A stretch of DNA of 64,000 bases from Longispora albida DSM 44784 (lineage in GTDB: Bacteria; Actinomycetota; Actinomycetes; Mycobacteriales; Micromonosporaceae): NCBI RefSeq assembly GCF_000379825.1, contig NZ_KB903834.1:479976-543975 (forward strand). Reading direction: 5' to 3'. This document shows, in pieces, positions 26,748-35,589 of the stretch (the first letter of the stretch is position 1; the number at the start of each line of letters is the position of its first letter). The notes beneath the pieces are model-generated. The model made no database searches. It was not told the DNA's origin and saw nothing but the letters and a program-made list of their open reading frames with translations. Made by a program: the position numbers and the translations under genes.

Positions 26748-28993
26748 TACGCGAGAGTCGCGGACGTGATCCTCGCCAGAGCGAAGGTGTGCAGGGTTTC
26801 GCTGCGCTCGTCCTCGGCGCGCAGGTAGCCGGCGCCGATCGACATCGGGCGGACGAGGCGGTTGATCGTGGAGCCGTGCGGATCCACGTAGCCCACCCAG
26901 ACCTGTACCTTGTCGCGGATCGCGTCGCGCAGCACCGCCAGGGCCTCGTCGATCGAGGTGCTGACGGCGACCGGGGCCCGGCGGGCGGCGCGGAGCCGGG
27001 CGTCGCCGATCCGGATCTCCTCGACCAGGCCGTCGAGGTACGCGCCGGAGGGCTCAGCCGGGGGTACGGCGAGGCGTTCGAACGTGGCGGCCGGGGCGCG
27101 CCGGGCGACGACCTTGCTCAGCATGACCACGCCGGTGGCGTCCTCGGGCACGGGCGCGTAGCCGGACTCGCGGAGCGTGTCGACGAGCCGCGCGATCGGG
27201 TACGGCGAGATGAGGACGGTCGGGGCCAGCCGGCGGAAGGCCAGGCCGGCCAGGCGCCGGTCGGCGGCGATCTCGGCGAGCAGCGCCTCGTCCTCGCTGC
27301 GCAGGTACGCCGAGGCCGAGCCGGCTCGCAGCCCGCCGTGCTTCCGCGACACGTCGTCGATCAGGTACGTGAGGGCCTGCGGGAGGGCCGTGGTCGACCG
27401 GCGAGCGAAGAGCGCGTGCAGGTCGGCAGCCGCGTACCCGGCGTCGAGGGCTGCGCGGAGGGAGTCGACGCTGACCCGGTACACACTCGGGGTCTCGCGG
27501 ACGGCCACTGTGGACAGCTCGGTGGCGAGACCGGAGCTGGGCGGGCCGGGGACGACGATCGTCAGGTCGGCCTGGACCAGCACGTGCTCGACCGGCTCCG
27601 GGAGCAGGGCGGCGAGCAGGCTGGCCGGGCCGGGTGGCCGCTCGTGCAGGCCGAGCGGGTCGTCGTCGGGATGCGGGGTGAGCAGCGCCCGGCCGAAGCT
27701 GGTCAGACCGCCCCGGCCGATCAGCCCGGTCATGGCCGCCTCGTGCAGCGCGGCGGTCAGCAGGGCCGGCCGGGAGTACCGGCGGGGTGAACGCCAGCGG
27801 AGCACATCCAGTACCAGATCGGGATCTGCCCCACTACCTGCCGGAAGCTCGGCGAGCATGCCCAGCACCGCAGCACGCAGGAGCGGGGCACCCGGCCGGG
27901 CCAGCTCCCCGGACAGCGCGTTGAACGGCCGGTCGCGCTCGTCGCGCGTGCCGATCAGGCTGGGCTGGCGGGGCATGCGCAGCCAGGCGTCGGCGAGCAC
28001 GTGCCAGCGGTCGGCGATGCCGGCGAGCAGCCAGACGTCGTAGCCCGGGGTGGGCAGCCAGTCGGCGTCGGACGCGCCGACCAGGCCAGCCGAGTAACCG
28101 ATCTCCAGGACCAGGCCGGCCAGCTCCTCGTCCACCCCGGAGGTCTTGGCGATCCGCTTCAGCTCGCGGGCGCTGAGGCCGCCGGCCTTGAGCACCGGGG
28201 CTGGCAGCGCGCCGAACACGGCCTCGGCGACCCGGACCAGCTCCATCGCCTGCCCGGCCCCGGCCTGGTCGATCGCCTTCCCGCGCTTGTGGAGGGGCAG
28301 CTCCGGCGGGACGGGATGCAGCGGGCCGAGCGGGCCGGTGTCGCGGCGGAGCAGCAGGCCCACCTCGCGCGGCAGCTCCACGGCGTCGTCGGAGATCGGG
28401 ACGAGCAGGCGGCGGTTGAGCAGCCAGCGGACGGGCGAGTCGTCGTTCTTTGCCTCGCGGGCCTCCGACAGCGCGCCGACCGGCGGGCCGGCCGCGAGCG
28501 TGTCGAGGACCGCGCGGGACTCCGGCGGGGCCAGCAGGATCGTGCGGCGGAGGGCCGCCGGGTCACCGGCCAGCTTCGCCGCGGCCTCGTCACCCAGCTC
28601 GGCCGCCGGGCGGCCCAGCCCGGCCGGATACTGCGAGGTGACCTCGTCGAGCACCGAGACGATCTTCAGCGCGTGGTCGGGGCCGTGCACGATCAGCAGG
28701 TCCCGCAGCTTCTCCACCGCCGCCCGCGCCTCGGTGACATGCGGGGAGGCCAGGGTCAGGACGGCGTCCAGCGCGGCGGGCGCGCCGAGCAGCCGCAGGG
28801 CGTCGAGGACCTCCAGGGTGAACCGGTCGAGGCCCTCCAGCGCCCGCGCGACCGACAACCGGGTCTGTGCCCTGGTCGCCAGGGCCGACAGGTCACCGGG
28901 CAACGGGACGGCGAGGTCGGGGCGGGCACGCAGCAGGGCAGCGAGGGCCTCATCGGGCAGCGCACGCAGATGGTCAGCCAGGCTCGTAGACAT
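26747..28993 (-). CDS. XPB-associated protein with Helicase_C_3 and WYL-like domains
   Basis: A 748-residue actinobacterial protein of the type encoded beside the XPB helicase (mycobacterial Rv0862c-like). The N-terminal 350 residues are helical, beginning [17 protein letters not shown]. Residues about 430-580 hold the XPB/Ssl2 N-terminal-like domain: [19 protein letters not shown], then [13 protein letters not shown]. The C-terminal ~80 residues look WYL-like: [23 protein letters not shown], then a late LHTFALARI strand. The ATG at 28991-28993 excludes a long antisense extension through the helicase gene. It diverges from the XPB helicase across 87 bp; a joint DNA-repair role is inferred. 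Confidence 0.86.
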   Translation of the reverse strand: MSTSLADHLRALPDEALAALLRARPDLAVPLPGDLSALATRAQTRLSVARALEGLDRFTLEVLDALRLLGAPAALDAVLTLASPHVTEARAAVEKLRDLLIVHGPDHALKIVSVLDEVTSQYPAGLGRPAAELGDEAAAKLAGDPAALRRTILLAPPESRAVLDTLAAGPPVGALSEAREAKNDDSPVRWLLNRRLLVPISDDAVELPREVGLLLRRDTGPLGPLHPVPPELPLHKRGKAIDQAGAGQAMELVRVAEAVFGALPAPVLKAGGLSARELKRIAKTSGVDEELAGLVLEIGYSAGLVGASDADWLPTPGYDVWLLAGIADRWHVLADAWLRMPRQPSLIGTRDERDRPFNALSGELARPGAPLLRAAVLGMLAELPAGSGADPDLVLDVLRWRSPRRYSRPALLTAALHEAAMTGLIGRGGLTSFGRALLTPHPDDDPLGLHERPPGPASLLAALLPEPVEHVLVQADLTIVVPGPPSSGLATELSTVAVRETPSVYRVSVDSLRAALDAGYAAADLHALFARRSTTALPQALTYLIDDVSRKHGGLRAGSASAYLRSEDEALLAEIAADRRLAGLAFRRLAPTVLISPYPIARLVDTLRESGYAPVPEDATGVVMLSKVVARRAPAATFERLAVPPAEPSGAYLDGLVEEIRIGDARLRAARRAPVAVSTSIDEALAVLRDAIRDKVQVWVGYVDPHGSTINRLVRPMSIGAGYLRAEDERSETLHTFALARITSATLA

Positions 28994-29080
28994 CGCTTCC
29001 CAAGTTACCTGGACAACGGCTGCCGTGGGCTCCGCACGATCCGAGGCATACTTGAGGGTCTGCCTTGTGGAGGTTGCTGA

Positions 29081-30721
29081 ATGTCCTGCCTCATCGTCCA
29101 GAGCGACAAGACTCTGCTCCTTGAAGTCGATCATCCCGATGCCCAGGCCTGCCGCCTGGCCATCGCGCCGTTCGCCGAGCTGGAACGGGCACCGGAGCAC
29201 GTCCACACCTACCGGGTCACCCCGCTGGGCCTGTGGAACGCACGTGCCGCCGGTCACGACGCCGAATCGGTCGTCGACGCCCTGATCAAGTACAGCCGGT
29301 ACCCGGTGCCGCACGCGCTCCTGGTCGACGTGGCCGAGACGATGTCGCGGTACGGGCGGCTCCAGCTCGTGAACGATCCGGCGCACGGGCTCGTGCTGCG
29401 GACCACCGACCGGGCGGTGCTGGTCGAGGTCGCGAAGGCCAAGCGGCTGGCCGGCATGCTCGGCGGCCGGATCGACGACGACACCATCGCCGTCCACGGC
29501 TCCGAGCGCGGCAACGTCAAGCAGGCGCTGCTCAAGCTCGGCTGGCCCGCCGAGGACCTCGCCGGGTACGTGGACGGCGAGGCGCACCCGATCGACCTCG
29601 CTGAGGACGGCTGGCACCTGCGGCCGTACCAGGCCGAGGCTGTCGACGGCTTCTGGGCCGGAGGGTCGGGCGTCGTGGTGCTGCCGTGTGGTGCGGGCAA
29701 GACGATCGTCGGCGCTGCCGCGATGGCCCGGGCCTCGGCGACGACGCTGATCCTCGTGACGAACACGGTGGCCGGGCGGCAGTGGAAGCGTGAGCTGATC
29801 GCGCGTACCTCGCTGACCGAGGACGAGATCGGGGAGTACTCCGGGGAGAAGAAGGAGATCCGGCCGGTCACGATCGCCACGTACCAGGTGCTGACGATGA
29901 AGCGCAAAGGCGTGTTCGGGCACCTGGACCTGTTCTCGGCCCGGGACTGGGGCCTGGTCATCTACGACGAGGTGCACCTGCTGCCCGCCCCGATGTTCCG
30001 GTTCACCGCCGACCTCCAGGCGCGCCGGCGGCTCGGGCTGACCGCGACGCTGGTCCGCGAGGACGGCCGGGAGGGCGACGTGTTCAGCCTGATCGGGCCG
30101 AAGCGGTACGACGCGCCGTGGCGGGACATCGAGAACCAGGGCTGGATCGCGCCGGCCGACTGCTGCGAGGTCCGGGTCACGCTGACCGAGCGCGAGCGGA
30201 TGGCGTACGCGACGGCGGAGGCCGACGAGCGGTACAGGATGGCGGCCACGTCGGTGTCGAAGCTGCCGGTCATCCGGCGCCTGATCGACCGGCACGCCGA
30301 GGAGCAGGTCCTGGTGATCGGCGCGTACCTGGACCAGCTCGACCATCTCGGCGTCGAGCTCGACGCGCCGGTGATCGAGGGCAAGACGTCCAACAAGGAA
30401 CGCGAGCGGCTGTTCGACCTGTTCCGTACCGGGGAGCTGCGGACGCTCGTCGTGTCGAAGGTGGCCAACTTCTCGATCGACCTGCCGGAGGCCTCGGTCG
30501 CCATCCAGGTGTCCGGGACGTTCGGCTCCCGGCAGGAGGAGGCGCAGCGGCTCGGCCGGGTGCTGCGGCCCAAGTCCGACGGGCGGCAGGCGCACTTCTA
30601 CACGGTCGTCGCGCGGGACACCGTCGACGCCGAGTACGCGGCACACCGGCAGCGGTTCCTGGCGGAGCAGGGCTACGCGTACACCATCGTGGACGCCGAC
30701 GACGTACTGGCCGCCGAGTAG
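29081..30721 (+). CDS. DNA repair helicase XPB (Ercc3-like)
   Basis: ATP-dependent 3'-5' superfamily 2 DNA helicase homologous to eukaryotic XPB and mycobacterial Rv0861c. The 546-residue protein has an N-terminal damage-recognition/Helicase_C_3-related region (1-180), the DEAD-type ATPase core with Walker A CGAGKT at 203-208 and DEVH box at 296-299, then RecA-like domain 2 with [21 protein letters not shown] and the [17 protein letters not shown] motif VI. ATG at 29081 follows GGAGG at 29069-29073. A 14-bp hairpin spans its stop codon. It probably works with the divergently encoded partner protein. Confidence 0.95.
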   Translation: MSCLIVQSDKTLLLEVDHPDAQACRLAIAPFAELERAPEHVHTYRVTPLGLWNARAAGHDAESVVDALIKYSRYPVPHALLVDVAETMSRYGRLQLVNDPAHGLVLRTTDRAVLVEVAKAKRLAGMLGGRIDDDTIAVHGSERGNVKQALLKLGWPAEDLAGYVDGEAHPIDLAEDGWHLRPYQAEAVDGFWAGGSGVVVLPCGAGKTIVGAAAMARASATTLILVTNTVAGRQWKRELIARTSLTEDEIGEYSGEKKEIRPVTIATYQVLTMKRKGVFGHLDLFSARDWGLVIYDEVHLLPAPMFRFTADLQARRRLGLTATLVREDGREGDVFSLIGPKRYDAPWRDIENQGWIAPADCCEVRVTLTERERMAYATAEADERYRMAATSVSKLPVIRRLIDRHAEEQVLVIGAYLDQLDHLGVELDAPVIEGKTSNKERERLFDLFRTGELRTLVVSKVANFSIDLPEASVAIQVSGTFGSRQEEAQRLGRVLRPKSDGRQAHFYTVVARDTVDAEYAAHRQRFLAEQGYAYTIVDADDVLAAE

Positions 30722-30738
30722 GCAGCCAGTACGTCGTC
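30698..30738. terminator. 14-bp hairpin spanning the XPB stop codon
   Basis: Perfect stem GACGACGTACTGGC / GCCAGTACGTCGTC (30698-30711 and 30725-30738) with a 13-nt loop holding the stop codon. It lies between convergent genes, so it can act for both strands. No T-run follows. Confidence 0.6.
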
Positions 30739-30745
30739 GTGGTTG

Positions 30746-31327
30746 TCAGGCCCCGGTCGACTGCTGGATCGCCGTGACCAGCTTGCTGAAGGTCGGCCGG
30801 GCCTCGCCGCAGTCCTCTGCCTCGTACTTCCGGGTGTTGATCGTCAGCTGGTAGTGGAAGCCGTCGGCGCACTTGGCCGTGCCGGTCTTCGCCAGCTCGG
30901 TGCCGAGCGCCGGGTTCTGCGTCAGCGAGATGATCTGCGAACGCAACTCGGGGCTCAGCTTGCCACTGCGCGTCTTGCCCGTCCGGTCGGTGACCTGCCA
31001 GGTGCCCTGCGGCGAGATCTTCCAGGTGTCCATCACGCCGGCGAAGCCGCCCGTGCGGACCAGGGTGATGTCGGGCAGGCCGGCCGGCAGTTCCGGGCCC
31101 TCGGTCGGCCTCGGCGGCTGCGGGGCCGTCGTGCTGCCGGGCTTGCTGGGAGCCGGGGAGGCGGTGCCGCCGCCGGAGGTACCGGGGGCCGGGGTGGCAG
31201 AGGAAGAGCCGGGCGTGACCGAGGTCTGCGCGGTGGGGCTGCCGGCCTTCGGCTCCTCCTCGGCTCCGCAGGCGGCCAGGGTGGCGGCGGCGAGGCAGCC
31301 GATCAGCAGGACACGGACAGTACGCAT
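30746..31327 (-). CDS. lipoprotein with emfourin-like domain (copy 1)
   Basis: A 193-residue secreted lipoprotein. The signal peptide ends in lipobox LAAC (Cys20). A Ser/Thr/Pro-rich linker spans about 25-80, and a globular domain of about 105 residues follows. That domain begins LPDITLVRTGGFAGVMDTWKI and contains DGFHYQLTI. This pattern resembles emfourin, a proteinaceous inhibitor of M4 (protealysin-like) proteases, but the match is by eye. AGGAG precedes the ATG by 5 nt. It lies 7 nt downstream of a related lipoprotein gene on the same strand. Confidence 0.78.
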   Translation of the reverse strand: MRTVRVLLIGCLAAATLAACGAEEEPKAGSPTAQTSVTPGSSSATPAPGTSGGGTASPAPSKPGSTTAPQPPRPTEGPELPAGLPDITLVRTGGFAGVMDTWKISPQGTWQVTDRTGKTRSGKLSPELRSQIISLTQNPALGTELAKTGTAKCADGFHYQLTINTRKYEAEDCGEARPTFSKLVTAIQQSTGA

Positions 31328-31334
31328 GGTTCTC

Positions 31335-31829
31335 CTAGGTCGTCACTCGCTGCACGAAGGATGTCAGATCGCCGAACCGCGGCATGGGGCCCTGCACCCC
31401 GCAGCTCGGGACCACCCCGGACACCGGCCCGGACCTCAGCACCATCGTGATGCCGTCCGGGCAGGTACCGGGCTTGCCAGGCAGGTCGAACTCCGCCTTG
31501 AGGGCCGGTGAGTGCACCCGCGAGGTCAGCTCCTGGAGCTGCTCGCCGGTGAGCTTGCCGGTCTTCTTGACCTTCGCGCCGCTGGGGTCGGTGTGCCGCC
31601 ACGAGCCGTCCGGGGCGATCGTCCACATATCGGACCTACCCGCGATCCCGCCCGTGATCACGATGATCACCTCGGCCGGTACCCGGGTGGCGGACTGGCT
31701 GGCCGGCGGCGAGGGCACGGGCGTGGCTGACGGCCTGCTGCTGGACGGCAGGTCACAGCCGGCCAGCGTCAGGGTCAGTGCCAGCGCCGCCAGGGGAAGG
31801 CAGGCCAGCGTTGCTCGGGGGGCACGCAT
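31335..31829 (-). CDS. lipoprotein with emfourin-like domain (copy 2)
   Basis: A 164-residue paralogue of the downstream lipoprotein: lipobox LAGC (Cys25), a short Pro/Ser linker, then VIIVITGGIAGRSDMWTIAP followed by SWRHTDPSG, aligned with the first copy (GGFAGVMDTWKIS then TWQVTDRTG). It shares a C-terminal cysteine pair, suggesting a disulfide. The ATG at 31827-31829 starts the signal peptide; the much longer frame upstream is antisense to the GlcD-type gene and is rejected. The two genes form an operon, and a tandem duplication is likely. Confidence 0.76.
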   Translation of the reverse strand: MRAPRATLACLPLAALALTLTLAGCDLPSSSRPSATPVPSPPASQSATRVPAEVIIVITGGIAGRSDMWTIAPDGSWRHTDPSGAKVKKTGKLTGEQLQELTSRVHSPALKAEFDLPGKPGTCPDGITMVLRSGPVSGVVPSCGVQGPMPRFGDLTSFVQRVTT

Positions 31830-31882
31830 AGGGGTGAGACGCGGCGGCTGCCGCTGCGGTTCCCGGCGATCACGAACGGGAC

Positions 31883-31888
31883 TACGGT
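31883..31888 (+). promoter_or_regulatory. leaderless-type -10 box TACGGT
   Basis: TANNNT hexamer ending 7 nt before the GTG at 31896; no ribosome-binding site lies between. Confidence 0.5.
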
Positions 31889-31895
31889 TTGCGGT

Positions 31896-33224
31896 GTGGG
31901 GATTCTTGACGAGCTCGCTGCGTACCGGCCGGTGACCGACCCGGAGATCCTGGAGACCTACCGGCGCGACGAGGCCGACTTCTGCGCGGCCGGGATGCCG
32001 CTGGCGATGCTGCGCCCGTCGACGACCGGCGAGGTCGCGGAGATCGTCCGGATCGCCGGGCGGTACGGGGTGCCGATCGTGCCGCAGGGAGCCAGGACGG
32101 GGCTGGCCGGCGGGGCGAACGCCGTCGACGGCTGCCTGATCCTGAGCCTGACCGGCATGAACCAGATCCTGGAGATCGATCCGGTGAACCGGCTCGCCGT
32201 CGTGCAGCCGGGCGTGGTCAACTCCGCGATCAGCGCGGCGGTGGCCGAGCACGGGCTGTGGTACCCGCCGGATCCCGGCTCGTGGGAGTCGTCGACGATC
32301 GGGGGCAACGTCTCGACCGACGCTGGCGGGATGTGCTGCGTGAAGTACGGCGTGACGAGCCGGTACGTGCTGGGGCTCGAGGTGGTGCTGGCCGACGGCG
32401 AGATCCTGCGGACGGGGCGGCGGACGCCGAAGGGTGTGGCCGGGTACGACCTGACCCGGTTGTTCACCGGCGCGGAGGGCACGCTCGGGATCATCACCGA
32501 GATCACGCTCGGGCTGCGGCCCCGGCCCGCGGCTGGGCTCAGTATCGCCGCGATCTTCCCGACCACGCAGGCCGCCGGGGCCGCCGTGACGGCCATTGTG
32601 GCCGGTGGGCATGTGCCGAGCCTGCTGGAGCTGCTCGACCAGGTCCACCTGCGGGCCATCGAGGACTATCGGCCGATGGGGCTGCGGGCGGACGCGGCGG
32701 CCCTGCTGCTGATCGCCGACGACGCGCAGCCACTGGAACCGCTGGCCGAGCTGTGCGCGGCGGCCGGGGCGACCGAGGTGCACGTCGCGACCGACGCGGT
32801 CGAGTCAGCGGCGCTGCTGGCCGCGCGGCGGCTGGCCCACCCGGCGATGGAACAGCTCGGGAAGCTCATCATCGACGACGTCGCCGTACCGGTGTCGCGG
32901 CTGGCCGAGCTGCTGGACGGCATCGAGCGGATCGCCGGGCGGCACGGGCTGGTGATCGGCGTGGTCGGTCACGCCGGCGACGGGAACATGCACCCGAACA
33001 TCGTGGTCAGCGACGAGGCTGCCGCCGAGGCGGCCTTCGAGGAGATCATGGCACTCGGGCTGGAACTCGGTGGCACGTGCACCGGGGAGCACGGCGTCGG
33101 GCTGCTCAAACGGGACTGGCTTGCCCGCGAGCTGGGCCCGGCCGGTGTCCGGGTACATCACGCGATAAAAGCAGCCCTCGACCCGAGAGGGCTTCTGAAC
33201 CCAGGGAAAATACTGGCACCTTAG
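31896..33224 (+). CDS. FAD-linked oxidase, GlcD / D-lactate dehydrogenase type
   Basis: Flavoprotein oxidising a 2-hydroxy acid such as glycolate or D-lactate to the keto acid. The 442-residue protein has the PCMH FAD-binding region (IVPQGARTGLAGGANAVDG at about 50-68, PPDPGSWESSTIGGNVSTDAGG at about 125-146) and FTGAEGTLGIITEITL. The substrate domain holds the metal-site motif GHAGDGNMHPNI (about 357-368) and GTCTGEHGVGLLKR. The C-terminus RGLLNPGKIL is canonical. Lone GlcD proteins without GlcE/GlcF are common. The GTG at 31896 is supported by the TACGGT box. Confidence 0.92.
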   Translation: MGILDELAAYRPVTDPEILETYRRDEADFCAAGMPLAMLRPSTTGEVAEIVRIAGRYGVPIVPQGARTGLAGGANAVDGCLILSLTGMNQILEIDPVNRLAVVQPGVVNSAISAAVAEHGLWYPPDPGSWESSTIGGNVSTDAGGMCCVKYGVTSRYVLGLEVVLADGEILRTGRRTPKGVAGYDLTRLFTGAEGTLGIITEITLGLRPRPAAGLSIAAIFPTTQAAGAAVTAIVAGGHVPSLLELLDQVHLRAIEDYRPMGLRADAAALLLIADDAQPLEPLAELCAAAGATEVHVATDAVESAALLAARRLAHPAMEQLGKLIIDDVAVPVSRLAELLDGIERIAGRHGLVIGVVGHAGDGNMHPNIVVSDEAAAEAAFEEIMALGLELGGTCTGEHGVGLLKRDWLARELGPAGVRVHHAIKAALDPRGLLNPGKILAP

Positions 33225-33696
33225 TGACCTGCACATCGAGCTGCGGCCAGCCGACGGTTTCCTCGCGGGGCTTACGGAACCGCCACTCCTCGCGGAGCGG
33301 CTGCGGCACCCGCTGGGCGAGCAGCGCGAAGATCCCGCCGCAGACGACGCCGAGCGCGGCCCAGGTGCCGGCCCTGGCCGGGGTCATCTGCGCGCCGTAG
33401 AGCTGGCTCCACGCCGCCGCGGAGCTGGCGATCGGGACGGCGACCAGGCCGCCGATCGCGGCACCGAACGGGCCGGACAGGCCACGGCCACCGAACCGCC
33501 GGGCCAGCAGGGCCGCGCCGAAGACGGCGACGGCGGCGAGCAGCGCGCGAGGCCGGGCGTCAGCGGAGACGCCCCCGCCGCCCGGCCAGGACAGCAGCCC
33601 GGCGACGGCCGCGAGCAACGGGAGCGCCGCGCCCAGGAAAACGCCAGCACTCAACCCAACGATCAGGGTGCTGCTCGGCCGAACGGTGGATGCCAT
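33106..33696 (-). CDS. hypothetical membrane protein whose 3' end overlaps the GlcD-type gene
   Basis: A 196-residue frame. Residues 1-130 encode three or four hydrophobic helices (about 10-34, 50-66, 76-93, 107-124) in an unassigned membrane protein. The last ~40 codons run antisense into the conserved 3' end of the flavoenzyme gene, and their sequence (rich in G, R, P) looks like shadow coding. The genuine protein probably ends near WPQLDVQVT, so a stop may have been lost. The ATG at 33694-33696 has TAATGT exactly 6 nt upstream, so transcription of this gene is plausible. Confidence 0.62.
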   Translation of the reverse strand: MASTVRPSSTLIVGLSAGVFLGAALPLLAAVAGLLSWPGGGGVSADARPRALLAAVAVFGAALLARRFGGRGLSGPFGAAIGGLVAVPIASSAAAWSQLYGAQMTPARAGTWAALGVVCGGIFALLAQRVPQPLREEWRFRKPREETVGWPQLDVQVTKVPVFSLGSEALSGRGLLLSRDVPGHRPGPARGQASPV

Positions 33697-33702
33697 ATCG
33701 CC

Positions 33703-33708
33703 ACATTA
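33703..33708 (-). promoter_or_regulatory. leaderless-type -10 box TAATGT (minus strand)
   Basis: Ends 6 nt before the ATG at 33696 on the minus strand. The same hexamer and spacing occur before the SH3 protein gene at 57216. Confidence 0.55.
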
Positions 33709-33807
33709 CGAAGGCGAGGGACACCGTCCGACGGAAATTGCGTCACAAGTCGGCAACAGAATCAGGCCGGGCCGGGCGGAGAGGGCATTCCGGGCACATC
33801 AGATCGT

Positions 33808-35556
33808 TCAGCGGGCCGGTTCCGGAGCGTAGCCACGGACGTCGGGGGCACCGAGGCGCGCGGCGTCGGCCGTCTGGTCGTCGGGCATGCGCTGCGACTC
33901 GCGCTCGGCTTCGACCCGGGCCACGTAGTGGGTGATCTCGTTGGTCAGCTTCTCCGGCGACCAGCCGAGGACCGAGGCCATGATCTGGGCGACGTGCGGG
34001 GCCGACTCGACGCCGCGGTGCACGGTCTCGATCGAGATCCGGGTGCGCCGGGTGAGGACGTCGTCGAGGTGCAGCGCGCCCTCGGCGAGGGCGGCGTACG
34101 CGACCTCGGCTGCCAGGTACTCGGGGGCGCCCTCGACCGGGCCGGGGTAGTCGGCGGTCAGCCCGAGGACGTCGAGGGACAGGGAGCCGTACCGTTCGAG
34201 GAGGTGCTCCAGGACGCCGACCGGTACCCCGTGGCGCCGGGCGAGGTCCGCGCGGTTGCTCCACATCTGCTCGAAGCCGTCCGCGCCGAGGAGCGGCAGG
34301 TCGTCGGTACGGGACGGCGGGGTGCCCGGGAGCCGGGAGGCCGCCTTGTCGACCACGTCGGCTGCCATGACCCGGTACGTCGTGTACTTGCCGCCGGCCA
34401 CGAGCATCAGGCCGAGCATGGGCTCGACGACCGCGTGCTCACGCGAGAGCTTCGAGGTCTCGTCGGACTCGCCGGACAGCAGCGGGCGCAGGCCGGCGTA
34501 GACGCCCTCGATGTCGGAGAGCCTGATCGGCCGGTCGAGGACGGCGTTGACGTGGTCGAGCAGGTACGCGATGTCGCGGCCGGAGGCCGCGGGGTGGGCG
34601 CGGTCGAGCTGCCAGTCGGTGTCGGTCGTGCCGATGATCCAGTGGCCGCCCCACGGGATGACGAACAGGACGGACTTCTCGGTGCGCAGGATCAGGCCGT
34701 CGTCGCCGGAGATCGCCGCACGGGGCACGACGAGGTGGATGCCCTTGGACGCCCGGACACGCAGGCCACGGCCCGCCGTGCCGAGCAGCTCCGAGATGTC
34801 GTCGGACCACACGCCGGTGGCGGCGATGACCGTGCGGGCCGCGACGTCGAAGGTCTCGCCCGACTCCATGTCACGGACGCGCACGCCGACGACCTCACGG
34901 GCGTCGCGGAGGACCTCGACGACCCGGGTGGAGGTGGCGACGGCCGCGCCGAGGGAGGCCGCGGTACGGGCCATTGTGGCTACGAAGCGCGCGTCGTCGA
35001 CCTGGCCGTCGTAGTACTTGATCGCGCCGATCAGCTGGTCCTCACGCAGCGAGGGGAACCGGCGCCGGGCCGCGCGGCGGGTCAGGTGCTTGTGCCAGGG
35101 GATGCCACGGCCGTAGCCGAGGACGGAGGCCATCGTGTCGTAGAGGGCCACGCCGGCGCCGTAGTAGGCGCGCTGCCAGACGCGCTCCGTCAGGGGTACG
35201 AGAAAAGGAACTGGCCGGACCAGGTGCGGGGCCAGGCGGGTCAGCAGCAGGCCTCGTTCACGCAGCGCCTCGTAGACCAGGGGGAACTCCAGCTGCTCCA
35301 GGTAACGCAGGCCGCCGTGGATGAGCTTCGAGGAGCGGGAGGACGTCCCGGAGGCGAAGTCGCGGGCCTCGACGAGCGCGACCGACAGGCCGCGGCTCGC
35401 GGCGTCGAGCGCCGCCCCGACCCCGGTCACGCCCGCGCCGATCACCAGCACGTCGAACTTCTCGGTGTGCATCCGGGCCAGGTCAGCGGCCCGGCGCTCC
35501 GGTGACAGCCGGCTGGCGGCGTAACGGGACTCTCCAGGATCTCTGCGCACAACCAC
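33808..35556 (-). CDS. glpD: FAD-dependent glycerol-3-phosphate dehydrogenase
   Basis: Membrane-associated oxidation of glycerol 3-phosphate to dihydroxyacetone phosphate with electrons to quinone. The 582-residue protein has FAD motif DVLVIGAGVTGVGAALDAASRG, then GTSSRSSKLIHGGLRYLEQLEF, VPFLVPL, KYYDGQVDDARFV and GVWSDDISELLG, all typical of GlpD/GlpO. The C-terminal DUF-type cap domain is present. Several in-frame starts exist; GTG at 35554-35556 has GGAAG at 7-nt spacing. An ATG at 35587-35589 abuts the divergent protease start, and a GTG two codons downstream is also possible. Confidence 0.94.
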   Translation of the reverse strand: MVVRRDPGESRYAASRLSPERRAADLARMHTEKFDVLVIGAGVTGVGAALDAASRGLSVALVEARDFASGTSSRSSKLIHGGLRYLEQLEFPLVYEALRERGLLLTRLAPHLVRPVPFLVPLTERVWQRAYYGAGVALYDTMASVLGYGRGIPWHKHLTRRAARRRFPSLREDQLIGAIKYYDGQVDDARFVATMARTAASLGAAVATSTRVVEVLRDAREVVGVRVRDMESGETFDVAARTVIAATGVWSDDISELLGTAGRGLRVRASKGIHLVVPRAAISGDDGLILRTEKSVLFVIPWGGHWIIGTTDTDWQLDRAHPAASGRDIAYLLDHVNAVLDRPIRLSDIEGVYAGLRPLLSGESDETSKLSREHAVVEPMLGLMLVAGGKYTTYRVMAADVVDKAASRLPGTPPSRTDDLPLLGADGFEQMWSNRADLARRHGVPVGVLEHLLERYGSLSLDVLGLTADYPGPVEGAPEYLAAEVAYAALAEGALHLDDVLTRRTRISIETVHRGVESAPHVAQIMASVLGWSPEKLTNEITHYVARVEAERESQRMPDDQTADAARLGAPDVRGYAPEPAR

Positions 35557-35577
35557 ACGGTAACTTCCACAGCCAGT

Positions 35578-35583
35578 TAACGT
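35578..35583 (+). promoter_or_regulatory. leaderless-type -10 box TAACGT
   Basis: Ends 6 nt before the ATG of the membrane subtilase at 35590. It overlaps the 5' region of divergent glpD. Confidence 0.55.
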
Positions 35584-35589
35584 CTCCAT

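Noticed and set aside
28994..30646. Minus-strand extension of the XPB partner gene through the helicase
   Set aside because: Antisense to a fully conserved helicase; the partner's N-terminus begins correctly at 28993.
31830..32783. Minus-strand extension of lipoprotein copy 2
   Set aside because: Antisense to the GlcD-type gene, and it would bury the signal peptide and lipobox in mid-protein.
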